Part shown: positions 32,450 through 44,050 of the stretch, in pieces
How the letters are laid out: every line of letters starts with the position of its first letter
Numbering within the stretch: position 1 is the stretch's first letter
Origin: Tipula vernalis
Lineage: Eukaryota; Arthropoda; Insecta; Diptera; Tipulidae
Assembly: GCA_958295665.1 (NCBI GenBank)
Contig: OY282558.1
Location: 47,492,389-47,556,388, forward strand
Direction of reading: 5' to 3'
Length of the DNA stretch: 64,000 nt
Position numbers and translations under genes: made by a program
The notes under the pieces: generated by a model
Seen by the model: only the letters and a program-made list of their open reading frames with translations
Databases searched by the model: none
What the model was told of the DNA's origin: nothing

Positions 32450-32720
32450 TATTTGGAGGTGTCGAATCACTATCTTTTGATTTTCTGTTAACGAGTTCTA
32501 GCCTATCGACTGCAACTATGGCTCTGTAAATTTGACCTATCGTCTGCTCTCCTTCGGTATCTGTTATTAAATATCTATCGTTGCCTATAAATTTTCGTGC
32601 TGCCTATGGTCCTTTATTAGTAAGTAACAGCTTTCTACTTTTGCCAGTAGCTAACAGCTTGATGCTGTTGCAATCAGTCCTCACAGTGAACTCTACTCCC
32701 AATAGATAAGCACACCATTT
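32450..32720 (-). pseudogene. pol: Gypsy RNase H scrap joined to integrase C-terminal region
   Basis: Minus-strand translation reads VRTDCNSIKLLATGKSRK (resembling an RNase H Asp motif) and, without the intervening integrase core, ARKFIGNDRYLITDTEGEQT then AIVAVDRLELVNRKSK. The latter matches the style of the chromodomain-like or GPY/F-like tail after Gypsy integrase. The join implies a deletion of most of RNase H and integrase. Assignment rests on short motifs. Confidence 0.55.
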
Positions 32721-33109
32721 TCCAGACATGCCACTATAGCCAAAACTTCCAACACCACAGCTCCGTTTTTTCACTCCTCTGGGGTTGTCTTACAGCTAAA
32801 ATAACTTACTGACTTAAACATCTTTGGCGTTTGTTCTTATATTAAGAAGATGCCACCTACTTCCAAAGAACTATAGCATCCGTAAGAACCTCTTGTTGCT
32901 TACCCGTCGCGTACAATGCCAATACTTGCCGGCTCGATACCATCTTTACTTATTTGAAACCCTAAATATTTTACACTTGTACATAAAATCCTACATTTCT
33001 TTAAATTTAAAGTTAAATTTGCTTCTCTGAGCACCTTTAATATACCGTCTAATCGTTTCGTCGTGTTATGAACGCTAATTTCCTTATGGACTGGAAATTT
33101 TCGGCTGGT

Positions 33110-33300
33110 ACCTGATAATAGGCGCTGGCTAGATTTAACCTGGTGAAATATTCATAACCACCCAATCTGTCTAACTGATCATCTATTAAAGGAATTGGAT
33201 TATTAATTGCCCTGTAATCTACTCACATGCGAGGTTCTCCCGATTTTTTTCTAACTAACAAAATTGAACTGGCGTAGTCGGTTACCTGTTTTTAATTCTT
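33110..33300 (-). pseudogene. pol: Gypsy reverse transcriptase fragment
   Basis: Minus-strand translation gives SSILLVRKKSGEPRM, a stop, then VDYRAINNPIPLIDDQLDRL and GGYEYFTRLNLASAYYQVP. These are the consecutive fingers and first palm motifs of a Gypsy RT, with Asn in place of the first catalytic Asp (RLNLASAYYQ). The rest of the palm, including the LDD box, is not recognisable downstream. The fragment is inactive. Confidence 0.82.
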
Positions 33301-33429
33301 CTACATGGACTTTGACCCATTCCCGTTCCGTGAAGGCTAAACAATTTGGTCGCTAATAAACTGGTATATCATCTGCTAAATTCATTTTTAGTTAGTTTGA
33401 TCTTATTGTTCGTCTTGGTCAATTCAACA

Positions 33430-34110
33430 AAATTCTTAACAACTAATTCGGTGGTAATTCGGCTTGTTTGCATTTTTCCGCTAGGATGATCCGTTGATCT
33501 TTTTGTATTTGTATGTAGACTTTCGTCAAGTTAATATATGGTATCATTGCTTGGTCATTTTTATCACTTTGTACCAAGTATCTTGGGGTTGACTTCCCAT
33601 TGTCACGGATTCTACCTTCGATGAACATGTTTCAGCATATTTGTATAATTATATCCTCTACAAATCGAATCTCACAGCTTGTTGTTTATGAATGTTGTCT
33701 TGATTTACTTGGCATGTGTATTTGCATGTTGCACAACAGCACCTTCCACTGTTTCCAACTCCTATTTACATTCTTAACGCTGTCACGTCACTCTTTACCC
33801 ACATCCACCATTTTGAGTAACCCATAGTGACGAATGGTTCCATCATCGCTATCGTATAACCAAACTCTTTAATTCGATTTACCCACTCATCTACACTTTG
33901 CATTGGATCGATGCCACTTGAATAAGTTGAAAATTTCTCGTTATCGTAAGGCTGTAAGTAACCAAATTTATTTGAAAGTTGCAAAAGCTTTCAATAAATA
34001 ATGCTTGTGGTTGTTTTTTGTTAGGAAGGATCAAACTTTTACATTTAACGTGTAGCAAAGTTGCATATAGTCGGAAGCTAGCTTCTTGTTCATCCAAACT
34101 TTAAGCTGAG
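33430..34110 (-). pseudogene. gag: Gypsy gag and pol N-terminal fragment
   Basis: The frame 33766-33984 reads LQPYDNEKFSTYSSGIDPMQ followed by SVDEWVNRIKEFGYTIAM, which fits the start of the capsid-like domain of a Gypsy gag. The frame 33443-33628 ends KDQRIILAEKCKQAELPPN, which resembles the pol segment just before RT in related Gypsy elements. Zinc knuckles and the protease active site are not found between them, so a deletion is likely. Identity as gag is less certain than that of the RT next to it. Confidence 0.55.
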
Positions 34111-34115
34111 GAATC

Positions 34116-37100
34116 AAACGGCGAATTCACAGAGCTTGGTGTGATTGGCTCAATCTGTTTACATATTAAATGTAAAATGTCAAACGCTCTTTAGCTAAAA
34201 TGTTTAAAGAAGGAAATCCTACAGTCATACCAAACAAGCAGATCGGTTTTAAGATTTTATAGGCATTATTCAAGACTAAATGTTGGCCAGTATAGAAGGC
34301 TCTTTTGAATTTCATACGCTGATTGCAACCAGTTGCAAATTAATGTGCCTTGGTTGATCGTCGCTCAATGCTTCTAAAACAGCCCGCGTTTCAACTTTAT
34401 TAGCGGCTCGATCTAGTGCACAATCACATGAAACTGTCTTTGAATTTGTTTAAATGCTTAAATAAATGAGACCTTCGTTTTTGCCGGTCACTTCAATTTG
34501 GGTAAAAAATTAAACAATTTTCTTGTGGCAGCCTAGTAAAATAAGACTAATGTTAAAGAAGGTTCCGCAATAATTCCTAAATAGGAACCACAAAACTTTA
34601 ATATTGAGGTTTCATGTTGTACTCTTAACTCAAATATTGGTTTAGTGGTTTTAAATTATTGTTAAGACTGGTTTTACATTTGCCCATTTTTCAATTTACT
34701 ACTTTTAACCCGGAAGTAAGAATAAAGTATAACAATCTAAAATTCATAACAATGTATGTCACTTGAATCTAAAAATAAACTCGCGGAATAACAAATAAAT
34801 CACTTTGCGTTATATACTATCTTGGAAAATTGAAAAGCATCAGAAAATTTCACCCTAAATAATATTTTTATATTACACTGAGTGTGTAAGTGTGTGTTGT
34901 GTGTGTGTTGTATATCCTATCACCCCTTTTTTCGTGTGCGCTTTACTGTAAACTTCATTATTCATAAACACAAACGAGTGTGTATAGCTGAAAGCAAACA
35001 AAAAGCTTTAACATTTTTTTAAGCAACATAACATAAGCTCAATCAATTTACAAGGCAATGATAATGAATATTTTCTGTTGAATGAAAGTGTTTTTGTTCG
35101 ATGGGATGAGACAATTTAGTTTCGATATTATATGTACATAGGTGCGGGCGAATATATTTCTTCCCGGAAACTATTAATGCTACCTTGCACATTTCCGAAA
35201 AAATATGTTCTTCAAACATATCGGGAACTTTATTAATAATAACACAAAACAGCAAGCTAATGTTTATCGAAATCGATTGAGCACCAGAAAATATGTTTCC
35301 CCAAAAATATTTATGTTTATGATTATTATTCCTATTATCGTTATCATTCTTATGGGTTATTATAAAAAAACAAAAAGAAAGTTCTCAAGAATTGTTATTG
35401 CTGTTGGGTGCTCTCTGCTCGATGTGATGGAAATGAATTGGAAATCAAATAATATATTTCGTATATTTTCCCTGTACATGGATTATTGAATTTCCATAGA
35501 ATTATTATTTGGAACGTGATTCGAAATTGTAATAGCCCCGCTCCCCTTTCCGAAAAAAAACAAAAAAATGAAAGCTTAATCGACATCATTTAAGTTTGCC
35601 TTTTTTTTACCTTAAACAATAAAACTTAAATGTGATGATGATGATTTGGCCAGAAGAGGCAACATTAATATGTATGTGTAATTGAGTACATACAAAATTT
35701 AAGGTAAAAGTAGAACCTGAGCTTTTCTTTTAATTATAAATTAAATCACGTTTACTATATCTCCTCTAGGTTTATGTCAATCTTAAAAACAAAACCTAAT
35801 TGATTTTTTTTATCTTATAAATGAGCTTTAGACTTTTTTTTTGTTTTTTTTTTTTAATTCAAAAGTGAAAAAGTTGTATGTGTATGTGTGTGTGTACCTT
35901 AAATTTTTTTTTTTTTGTTTTTGGCAAACAAATTGTATTTTTGGGGAAAATCCAATTACGAAATTGTCAAAATGAGATTACATTGTGGCGTGCGTTTGTA
36001 TATATGTTTGGTACAGACAAATCGTGTACAACAGATTTAATGTGAACTGAATTATTATTGAGATGGAAAATTGAAAACATCAGGTATTAGCGATAAATTT
36101 TGTTTAGATGCGATTAGGAGACTGCTTTAGGATAGGAAATGAAGTTTTTACATTTAAAGCTTTTATCCCAACGTGCCTTTTACGTTATCGGTAGTGCACC
36201 TTCAAAAATGTATGTTCAGCAAGTACAGTTTGCCAAAAATGTTATTTTCGAGGTTCACCAAATTTTGTTGCCAAATAATGAGCTTTTCATATGGAAATTT
36301 TCAAGTAAACGTTTTTTAATAGCTTTAAAATTCAAGCTTTCATGTTTTAGTTTAATTCCCAAAGCTTTTTCACCAAAATATAACCGCTCGTAATTCAGTA
36401 TATCAACATTTTGAAATTCTGAGAAATTTTATTATTAATTGAGGGACTAATCTGAGCTTTTATATAAAGCTTGATAAAATGCAATAGGAGAACTACTCTT
36501 GGCCACCTTACGCCCCAAGCAAGGAACTGCTTTGCAGCAATAATTGCTAGTAGATCAAAACATTTTCAACGACTACTGAGAACTAGTAAACACACCCGTC
36601 TTCCAGCAGAGCGTAATAACGGTAATTTAGACTTTTAAATTTTTCGAACAAAAACTGGTGTCTTTCTCAAGACTGTGACAGTGGTATACTGTAGTCCTAC
36701 ATTTAAAACATGTTGTTCACCATGGTGAATTTTTATATCCATTCCAACGGTACCTCTGGCTAAACATTATCTATAGACTATACCTCTCAATTCCAGGTGA
36801 AAAATCCCGAAGGATTGATTAATTGAAAACTTCTACCAAATTTGTCACTAATAAATATTGTGTCAACCCATTCGGTGATTTACTATTGCATGCCGAGTAG
36901 TATTTTGATTAATCAGGTGCACTCAAAGCAGGAACTTTCTAACGACACTCAGTCGAAGTTTCTGTGAGATATGGATATGAGCAGGATGCTAACAATTAAA
37001 CAGCGCGATAACGGTGGATATAACCCAGTGTTAACCCAGTGACACAGTGTTTAAAATGAACCTATGAAGTCTGAAGTAGGAGAAGTTTAATAGAAAGGTA

Positions 37101-37130
37101 GAAGTTTTAATTATTCTTGAAGAAATAAAA
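34116..37130. other. AT-rich spacer with (GT)n tracts
   Basis: No supported gene. GT-rich microsatellites occur at about 34879-34912 and 35878-35897; T-runs at 35838-35856 and 35906-35918. A segment at 35205-35489 gives a 94-residue frame with a hydrophobic stretch (FMFMIIIPIIVIILMGYY) but no family resemblance. The word AAGCTTT recurs at 35000, 36157, 36319, 36337 and 36361. The 36.5-37.1 kb part may include the decayed 5' side of BEL copy 4. Confidence 0.45.
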
Positions 37131-37144
37131 AATTCAAATATTAT

Positions 37145-37690
37145 TTGTTTATGGGAGAGAAGGCATGCGAGCACCATTATACTAATACCGTAAATCGCGC
37201 TTCTGACGATAGGTTTACGGTTGCATTACCACTCAAACCAGGCATTGAAAACCTTCGTGCTTGCGGTACTCTCAGACAATTCCAATATATAAGACAAAAG
37301 CTTCCAAATACCAATCTTATTATGAGTTTACGGATAAATATTTGTCACTCGGACACATCAACTTAGCTTCTAATTATCAACAACAGTCGTCTCCAAGTTA
37401 TTTTATACCACCCAGCGGAAGTTGTTTGGTTTTCAATGCCTGTCACTGGGATTTTATTATTATTGATCCAACCATATAGGATGATATTTTTACGCATCTC
37501 GCTCGCTTTCGATCTTATAAATTTGCATTGGTTGCGGATATCTCAAAAATGTATAGGCAGATCAATTTCAGAGCCAGCGATCAAAATTTACAAAAAATAG
37601 GGATACAGATTTGTAAAACAGTTCAATATGGCCCTTTTAAAGTATACGAACTTAACTTTGCAATATCATAATTATGCCAATTATGAGATG
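37145..37690 (+). pseudogene. pol: BEL/Pao reverse transcriptase fragment
   Basis: CEHHYTNTVNRASDDRFTVA followed by LPLKPGI is the entry to BEL RT (37160-37240). In the next frame comes FQYIRQKLPKYQSYYEFTDK, then YLSLGHINLA, SYFIPPSGS and DDIFTHLARFRSYKFALVA. DISKMYRQINF carries the first palm Asp. Frameshifts at about 37280 and 37480 separate the parts, the fingers motif with DGSAK is lost, and translation fades after FKVYELNFAIS. No YVDD box. Confidence 0.8.
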
Positions 37691-37859
37691 CCAAACAGAA
37701 TCAGTATTTCAAAAGGGACATTGACCACATGAGTAAAAACAAGTGTTTTCCAAAGCAAAGTCCATTAAAAAATTTAAATCTGTTCTTTTATTCGTCGTTA
37801 TACTGATTGTTCAAAACGAATATTGCCGAGAACTCCACGTTGGTCAGCACGCCCTATTA

Positions 37860-38197
37860 AGCTTTGTACGACCGAAACATTGGATGATAGTCCGACGGTT
37901 TGTCGCTGATATTGGGGTCGATGTATTAATTAATATGTTCGCGATAAGGCGACGAACTTTATAGGAGCGAAATCTGAGCTCAGAGAAGTTCAGAGACTGT
38001 TTGAGTCAGACATTCATCGGTCCAAGCTCACTAAATACTTTGCTGCAGAAAGCATCAATTTGAGGACGATTATTCCGCGGTCACCTCATTTCAGTGGATT
38101 GTGGGGGGCTGCCGTGAAAAGAATGAAACATCATCTTAGAGCATCTCTGGGAACGTATAGTTGTACAATCGAAGAACTAATGACAATTACTGCTCAA
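37860..38197 (+). pseudogene. pol: BEL/Pao integrase, first part (left of the satellite)
   Basis: In shifted frames, a degraded VALRRFVARRG-like segment at about 37900 is followed by AKSELREVQRLFESDIHRSK, then LTKYFAAESINLRTIIPRSP and HFSGLWGAAVKRMKHHLRAS, then CTIEELMTITAQ, ending at 38197. The Glu expected after GLW is Gly here, so the catalytic triad is lost. The next conserved motif is found 5.6 kb further right. Confidence 0.85.
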
Positions 38198-38330
38198 CAC
38201 GGTTGGGCGAGTAAATTACACTATGTAATTTACACAGTTTTTACACTTATAAAATGTGTAATTTACATAAAGTCATAGGGGAAATAGGGGGGTATAATTT
38301 ATGTAGCGTTTACTCCAAAAAAAAAAATTT
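38198..38330. repeat. Short AT-rich segment with an 11-bp inverted repeat at the satellite's left edge
   Basis: GTAAATTACAC (38211-38221) is mirrored by GTGTAATTTAC at about 38256-38266, with similar TAATTTACAC words between. It separates the BEL integrase from the satellite. It may be a MITE end or the original insertion that nucleated the satellite; I could not decide. Confidence 0.4.
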
Positions 38331-41300
38331 GTCATATCGAATTCATATATAATTTATCGAGTTTTGGCATAATATATCGAGTTCTGACAGGACATTTAGA
38401 ATTTTAGCATAATATGTCGAATTCTGACATGAGATATGGTATTCCGACATCAAATTTTGACATCAATAGCACAAAATCTGACGTTACACAATTAATTTCT
38501 ATCATGACTCATTAAATTCTAATGTGTTTTATCGAATACTGGTATGATTATCCAATTCCGGCGTGACATTTCAATTTTCAACATCCAAAAATCAAACTCT
38601 AACATGAATTATCGAATTCTTGTATCATAAAGTCAAACGCTGAAGAGATTTATCGAATTTTGACATGAGATATCGAATTCTTTGATACTATATATCTTCA
38701 CAAGACTTCAGAATTCGATACACCGTACCAAAATTCAATAAATTGTGTCGACATCTCGAATTTTGAGATGATAAATGTCGAATTCTGAAATCATGAGATA
38801 ATACATCAAATTTTGATAAGACCTTTTGATTTCTGACAAGGCACGTCAAATTTTGACCGAATACATGTGACATATAAAATTTGACTTGTGATAACGAATT
38901 CTTACATCATCAAATTCTTACCTAACCTATCGAATTTTCAGATGATATACGGAATTCTGAAGGCTTCATGAGAGATTTATCCAATTGTGACAAACCCTTC
39001 GAATTCTGGAATGACACCACAAATTCTGATGTATTGAATCTAGACATAAATAACTAATATTTTGGCTTGACATATCGAATTCTGTCATCATTTATCCAAT
39101 TTTCATATAAGATATACAATTCTGACCAATTCTTACATTATAAATTCATATTCTGACATCAAATTTTAACGTCTTATGTAGAGTTCTGATGTATAGAATT
39201 CCGAGACCAAAAATTTAAATTCTGACTTCACATACATAAATTCCAATTCTGATAAGACACATCGAATTCTGATATAATTTACCAAGTTTTGGCGTGATAT
39301 TTCGAACGCTGACCCGACATATCGAATTTTGGCATCTGATATTCAAATTCTGACATGACGTATCGAATTCTGACATGAATTTATAAATTCTAACGTAAAT
39401 TATTGGATCCTGGCATAATATCTCGAATATGTGACATGTCGATTTCTGGCATAATATATAGAATTTTGACATAATAAATACAAATTCTGATATTGCATCA
39501 TATCTAATTCTGACATGAAGTATGGAATTCTGATATGACGTATCGAATTCTAATATGAAATATCGAAATTTGACATGAGGTATCGAATTTTGACATCAAA
39601 TTCGGCATGACACATTAAATTCAGGCATAATATATCTAATTCTGACATCACAAATTCCAATTCTGACAAGACATGTCGAATTTTGACCAAGTATGTCGAA
39701 TACGGAAAAAGTTAAAATATCGATGTGACACATAAAATTTGACTTCTGATTTCTAATTTTAACGTCTTATGTAGAATTCTGATATATAGAATTCTAACAC
39801 CAAAAATTTAAATACTGACTACAGGCATATCGAATTTAGACAGGACAAATCGAATTCTGGCTCGATATATCGAATTCTGACTTTACACAGATAAATTCCA
39901 AATCTGACACGAAATATCGAATTCTGGCTTGATATCATAATAAACCGAATTTTGGCATCTGATATTCAAATTCTGATATGACGTAACAAATTCTGAAGTA
40001 ATTTATCGGATTCTGGCATAATATCTCGAAACTCGAATATGTGACATGTCGATTTCTGACATGATACATATATCGAATTCTGGCATAATATATAGAATTC
40101 TGACAAATTCTAATAATGCATATCTAATTCTGACATAAAGTATGGAATTCTGACAAAAGAGCTCGAATTCTGGCCTCAAAAATTCAAATTCTGACATGAT
40201 GTATGTAGATTTCTAATATTTATTTTATTCTAGTATGGTTTACTGATATGATGTATTAAATTCTGACAAGGTACATCAAATTGTGATGTGACGTATCGAT
40301 TTCCAGCATGACAAATTGATATCCGAAATTCAAATTCAGACCAGATATATTAAATTCTTACATGAAGTGATGACACATTAAATTCCGATATAATATATCT
40401 AATTCTGACATCACAAATTCCAATTCTGACAAGGCACATCGAATTTTGACCAAGTATGTCGAATACGGAAAAAGTTAAAATATCGATGTGACATTTAAAA
40501 TTTGACTTCTGATATCGGATTTTAATGTCTTATGTAGAATTCTGATATATCCTGACACCAAAAATTTAAATTCTGACTTCAGACATATCGAATTTAGACA
40601 GGACAAATCGAATTCTGGCTTAATATATCGAATTCTGACTGGACATTTAGAATTTTAGCATAATGTGTCGAATTCTGACATGAGATATCGTATTCCAACA
40701 TCGAACTTTGACATCAATAGCTCAAAATCTGACGTTACAAAATTAATTTCTAGTACGACTCATCGAATTGTGATGTATTTTACGAATACTGTTGTGATTA
40801 TCCAATTCCGGCGTGACATTTCAATTTTCAACATCCAAAAATCAAACTCTGACATGAATTATCGAATTCTTATATCATAAAGTCAAACACTGAAGGAATT
40901 TATCGAATTTTGACATGAGATATCGAATTATTTTATATATGTATCTTCTCAAGACTTCAAAATTTTATATACCGTACCAAAATTCAATAAATTGTGTTAG
41001 ATTCTTGGATGATATACCCAATCCTGATGATCCAATTCTGATACATCAAATTTAGATAAGAATTCTGACAATACATGTCGAATTTTGACCGAATATGTTG
41101 AATACGGAAAAAGGTAAAATATCGACATAACATATAAAATTTGACTTGTGATATCGAATTCTTACGTCATATGTAGAATTATATAATGAAAAATTGTAAT
41201 TCTGATATAACATCTCGAATTCTGACATAACCTATCGAATTTTGAGATGATATACGGAATTCTGAAGGCTTCATGGGAGATTTATCCAATTGTGACAAAC

Positions 41301-43380
41301 CCTTCGAATAACTCAAATTCTGGCTTGACATATCGAATTCAGTCATCATTTATCTAATTTTCACATAAGATATATAATTCTGACATTATATGACGAATTT
41401 TAACGTCTCAGGTAGAATTCCGAGACCAAAAATTTAAATTGTGACTTCACATACATAAATTCGAATTCTGATAAGACAGATCGAATTCTGATATAATTTA
41501 CCAAGTTTTAGCATGATAATTCGAATGCTGACGCGATATATCGAATTTTGGCATCTGATATTCAAATTGTGACATGACGTATCGAATTCTGACTGAAGTT
41601 ATAAATTCTGATGTAAATTACCGGATCCTGGCATAATATCTCGAATATGTGATATGTCGATTTCTGGCATAATATATAGAATTCTGGCATCATAAATTCA
41701 AATTCTGACATGAAGTATGGAGTTCTGACAAGAGAACTCGAATTCTGGCATCACAAATTTCAATTCTTACATGACATGTCGAATTTTAACCAAGTATGTC
41801 GAATACGGAAAAAGTTAAAATATCGATGTGCCATATAAAATTGGACTTCTGATATCGAATTTTAACGTCTTATGTAGAATTCTGATATAAAGAATTCTGA
41901 CACCAAAATTTTAAATTCTGACTTCAAACATATCGAATTTGTACAGGACAAATCGAATTCTGGCTCGATATATCGAATTCTGGTTTTACGTAGATAAATT
42001 TGAAATCTGACACGAAATATCGAATTCTGGCTTGATATCATAATATATCGAAAATACCGATATACCAAATTCTGACATAACATAACAAATTTTGAAGTAA
42101 TTTATTGGATTCTGACATAATATCTCGAAAATCGAATATGTGACATGTCGATTTCTGACATGATACATATATCGAGTTCTGGCATAATATAGTATATAAA
42201 ATTGTGGCATCATAAATTCAAATTCTGATATGGCATATCTAATTCTGACATGAAGTATGGAATTCTGACAAGAGAACTCGAATTTTGACATCACAAATTC
42301 CAATTCTGACAAGACATGTCGAATTTTGTTATGTCGAATACGGAAAAAGTTAAAATATCGATGTGACATATAAAATTTGACTTCTGATATCGAATTTTAA
42401 CGTCTTATGTAGAATTCTGACACCAAAAATTTAAATTCTGATTTCAGAAATATCGAATTTAGACAGGACAAATCGAATTCTGACTCTATATATCGGATTC
42501 TGACTTTACATAGATAAATGCGAAGTCTGACACGAAATATCGAATTCTGGCTTGATATCATAATAAACCGAATTTTGGCATCTGATATTCAAATTCTGAC
42601 ATAAGTAATTTATCGGATTCTGGCATAATATCTCGAACACTGACATGATACATATATCGAATTCTGACTATAAATAGATAAATTCGAAATCTGACACGAA
42701 ATATCGAATTCTGGCTTGATATCATAATATACCGAATTTTGGCATCTGATATTCAAATTCTGACATGACGTAAAAAATTCTGAAGTAATTTATCGGATTC
42801 TTGCATAATATATAGAATTCTGACAAATTCTAATATTGCATATCAAATTCTGACATAAAGTATGGAATTCTGACAAGATAACTCGACTTCTGGCATCAAA
42901 AATTCAAATTCTCACATGACGTATGTCGATTTCTAACATTTATTTTATGGTATGGTTTACCGATATGATGTATCGAATTCTGACAAGGTACATTAAATTG
43001 TGATGTGACATATCGAATTCTAACATCAAATTCGGATATGACACATTAAATTCCGGCATAATATATAAAATTCCGACATCACAAATTCCAATTCTGATAT
43101 AACTTGTCGAAATCTGAAACGATGATACACCGAATTGGGAGATGACGCATCGATTTTTGTATCTAATTCTGACATGAAGTGGGGAATTCTGACATTAGAT
43201 ATGAAATTTTGACACCAAAGATTCAAATTCTAACATGGCATATCAATGGTTTATCAAATCCTGATATGAAATATCTCTTTTTGGAATAAAAATTCAAATT
43301 CTGTCGTAACATATCGAACTTTGACTTAATACTTCCAATTCTGATATGATATATCGATTTCTGACATAATTTATTGTGGT
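38331..43380. repeat. EcoRI-site-rich satellite, about 20-bp units with higher-order repeats
   Basis: The basic unit is close to ATATCGAATTCTGACATGAC and is repeated with many substitutions and length changes over 5 kb. Longer segments recur: 38360-38700 resembles 40625-40950, 38940-39000 resembles 41243-41305, and 39297-39470 resembles 41510-41680. All offsets are about 2.2-2.3 kb, so a higher-order repeat of about 2.25 kb is present. A block around AATACGGAAAAAG recurs at about 39699, 40460, 41101, 41810 and 42338. All ORFs within are products of the repeat and are not genes. Confidence 0.92.
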
Positions 43381-43830
43381 GGTAATTTAGATACATAAAC
43401 ATTGGCTTGATATAACTAGTAGTTAATTTCTGTTGGTTTTGCGGACGCAGCCGCGGATATATATATCAACCTAATTTTTACACTAAACGTCCAGCCAAGC
43501 AATCTTTTTCATAAACTGTCGCTATATTCGAAAAAAATTAAGACAAAGAAATTATCTGGCGAAAAAATCATAGAAAAAATTATTTTACAGTTGAAATGAC
43601 ACGTTCCAAAGTGACATAAGTAAGATACACAACTGGCGATTTCGATGAAAATGAGATTCTAAAATGAATTAAGATGAGGTTATGGCACATGGCCAATTAG
43701 GATATAACTTGGTTAATTCTAAACCGATATGGATGAAATCCAACGTATGCGCGGGAATTTAGAATGGAACTTGGATAATTTTTAACCGATTTAGATGAAA
43801 TCCAACATGTTTTTATACCTGAATGTGCCC
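43381..43830. repeat. Satellite right flank with two units of the dispersed 108-bp repeat family
   Basis: 43381-43620 is unidentified and includes a short GC-richer piece (GCGGACGCAGCCGCGG at about 43441). 43621-43810 carries AACTTGG, then AAACCGATATGGATGAAATC and CAAC, twice. These are about 67 bp apart and match the reverse complement of the 108-bp unit at 25.2-25.6 kb (CATCATAATCGGTTAAGAAA type). Confidence 0.6.
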
Positions 43831-44050
43831 ATAACTGCAATTCTTAATTCACGGCCTATTACGCCTATGTCAAATAATGTTGATGATTTAGCACTTTTTA
43901 CACACCATTGCATTTTCTTATTGGATGTTATAAGGCACTTACATTTCAGCCGAATGTCGCGATACCAACGTCTTCAATAGTGTATACAAATTTTCTGGAA
44001 ACATGCGCCGCCCCTGAAGTGCGTTGTTCAGAAGTATTAGAAAAAGCATT
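43831..44050 (+). pseudogene. pol: BEL/Pao integrase, second part (right of the satellite)
   Basis: The 61-residue frame 43795-43980 enters BEL sequence at ITAILNSRPITPMSNNVDDL and continues ALFTHHCIFLLDVIRHLHFS, then RMSRYQRLQ. After a stop comes CIQIFWKHA. These correspond to the conserved segment right after the integrase core. It continues directly from the motif EELMTITAQ at 38197. LTR sequence to the right was not recognised. Confidence 0.85.

Larger units (their letters stand above)
32440..34115 (-). mobile_element. Ty3/Gypsy relic (gag, RT, RNase H/integrase ends), heavily deleted
   Basis: From high to low coordinates the minus strand encodes a gag piece, the N-terminal pol region, an RT fingers/palm start and then an RNase H scrap. 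The RNase H scrap is joined to what looks like an integrase C-terminal region. Stops and frameshifts are frequent and large parts (RT palm, RNase H core, integrase core) are missing. Neither LTR was recognised. Confidence 0.8.
37130..44050 (+). mobile_element. BEL/Pao retrotransposon (copy 4) interrupted by a 5.6-kb satellite block
   Basis: RT pieces at 37.14-37.68 kb and integrase at 37.9-38.197 kb are followed by a block of foreign repeats. The integrase then resumes at about 43834 with the next expected motif (ILNSRPITPMS) on the same strand. Protease, gag and LTRs were not recognised. The interruption lies within about two codons of a precise join. Confidence 0.85.

Noticed and set aside
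35205..35489. 94-residue ORF with a hydrophobic segment
   Set aside because: A single Ile-rich stretch in AT-rich DNA, no start context, no family; it is what such composition gives by chance.
39215..43226. Several minus-strand ORFs (64-127 residues) reading like SEFxISCQNSI repeats
   Set aside because: Produced by the GAATTCTGACAT satellite unit. A protein-repeat gene was considered, but stops and frame changes occur in each higher-order period.
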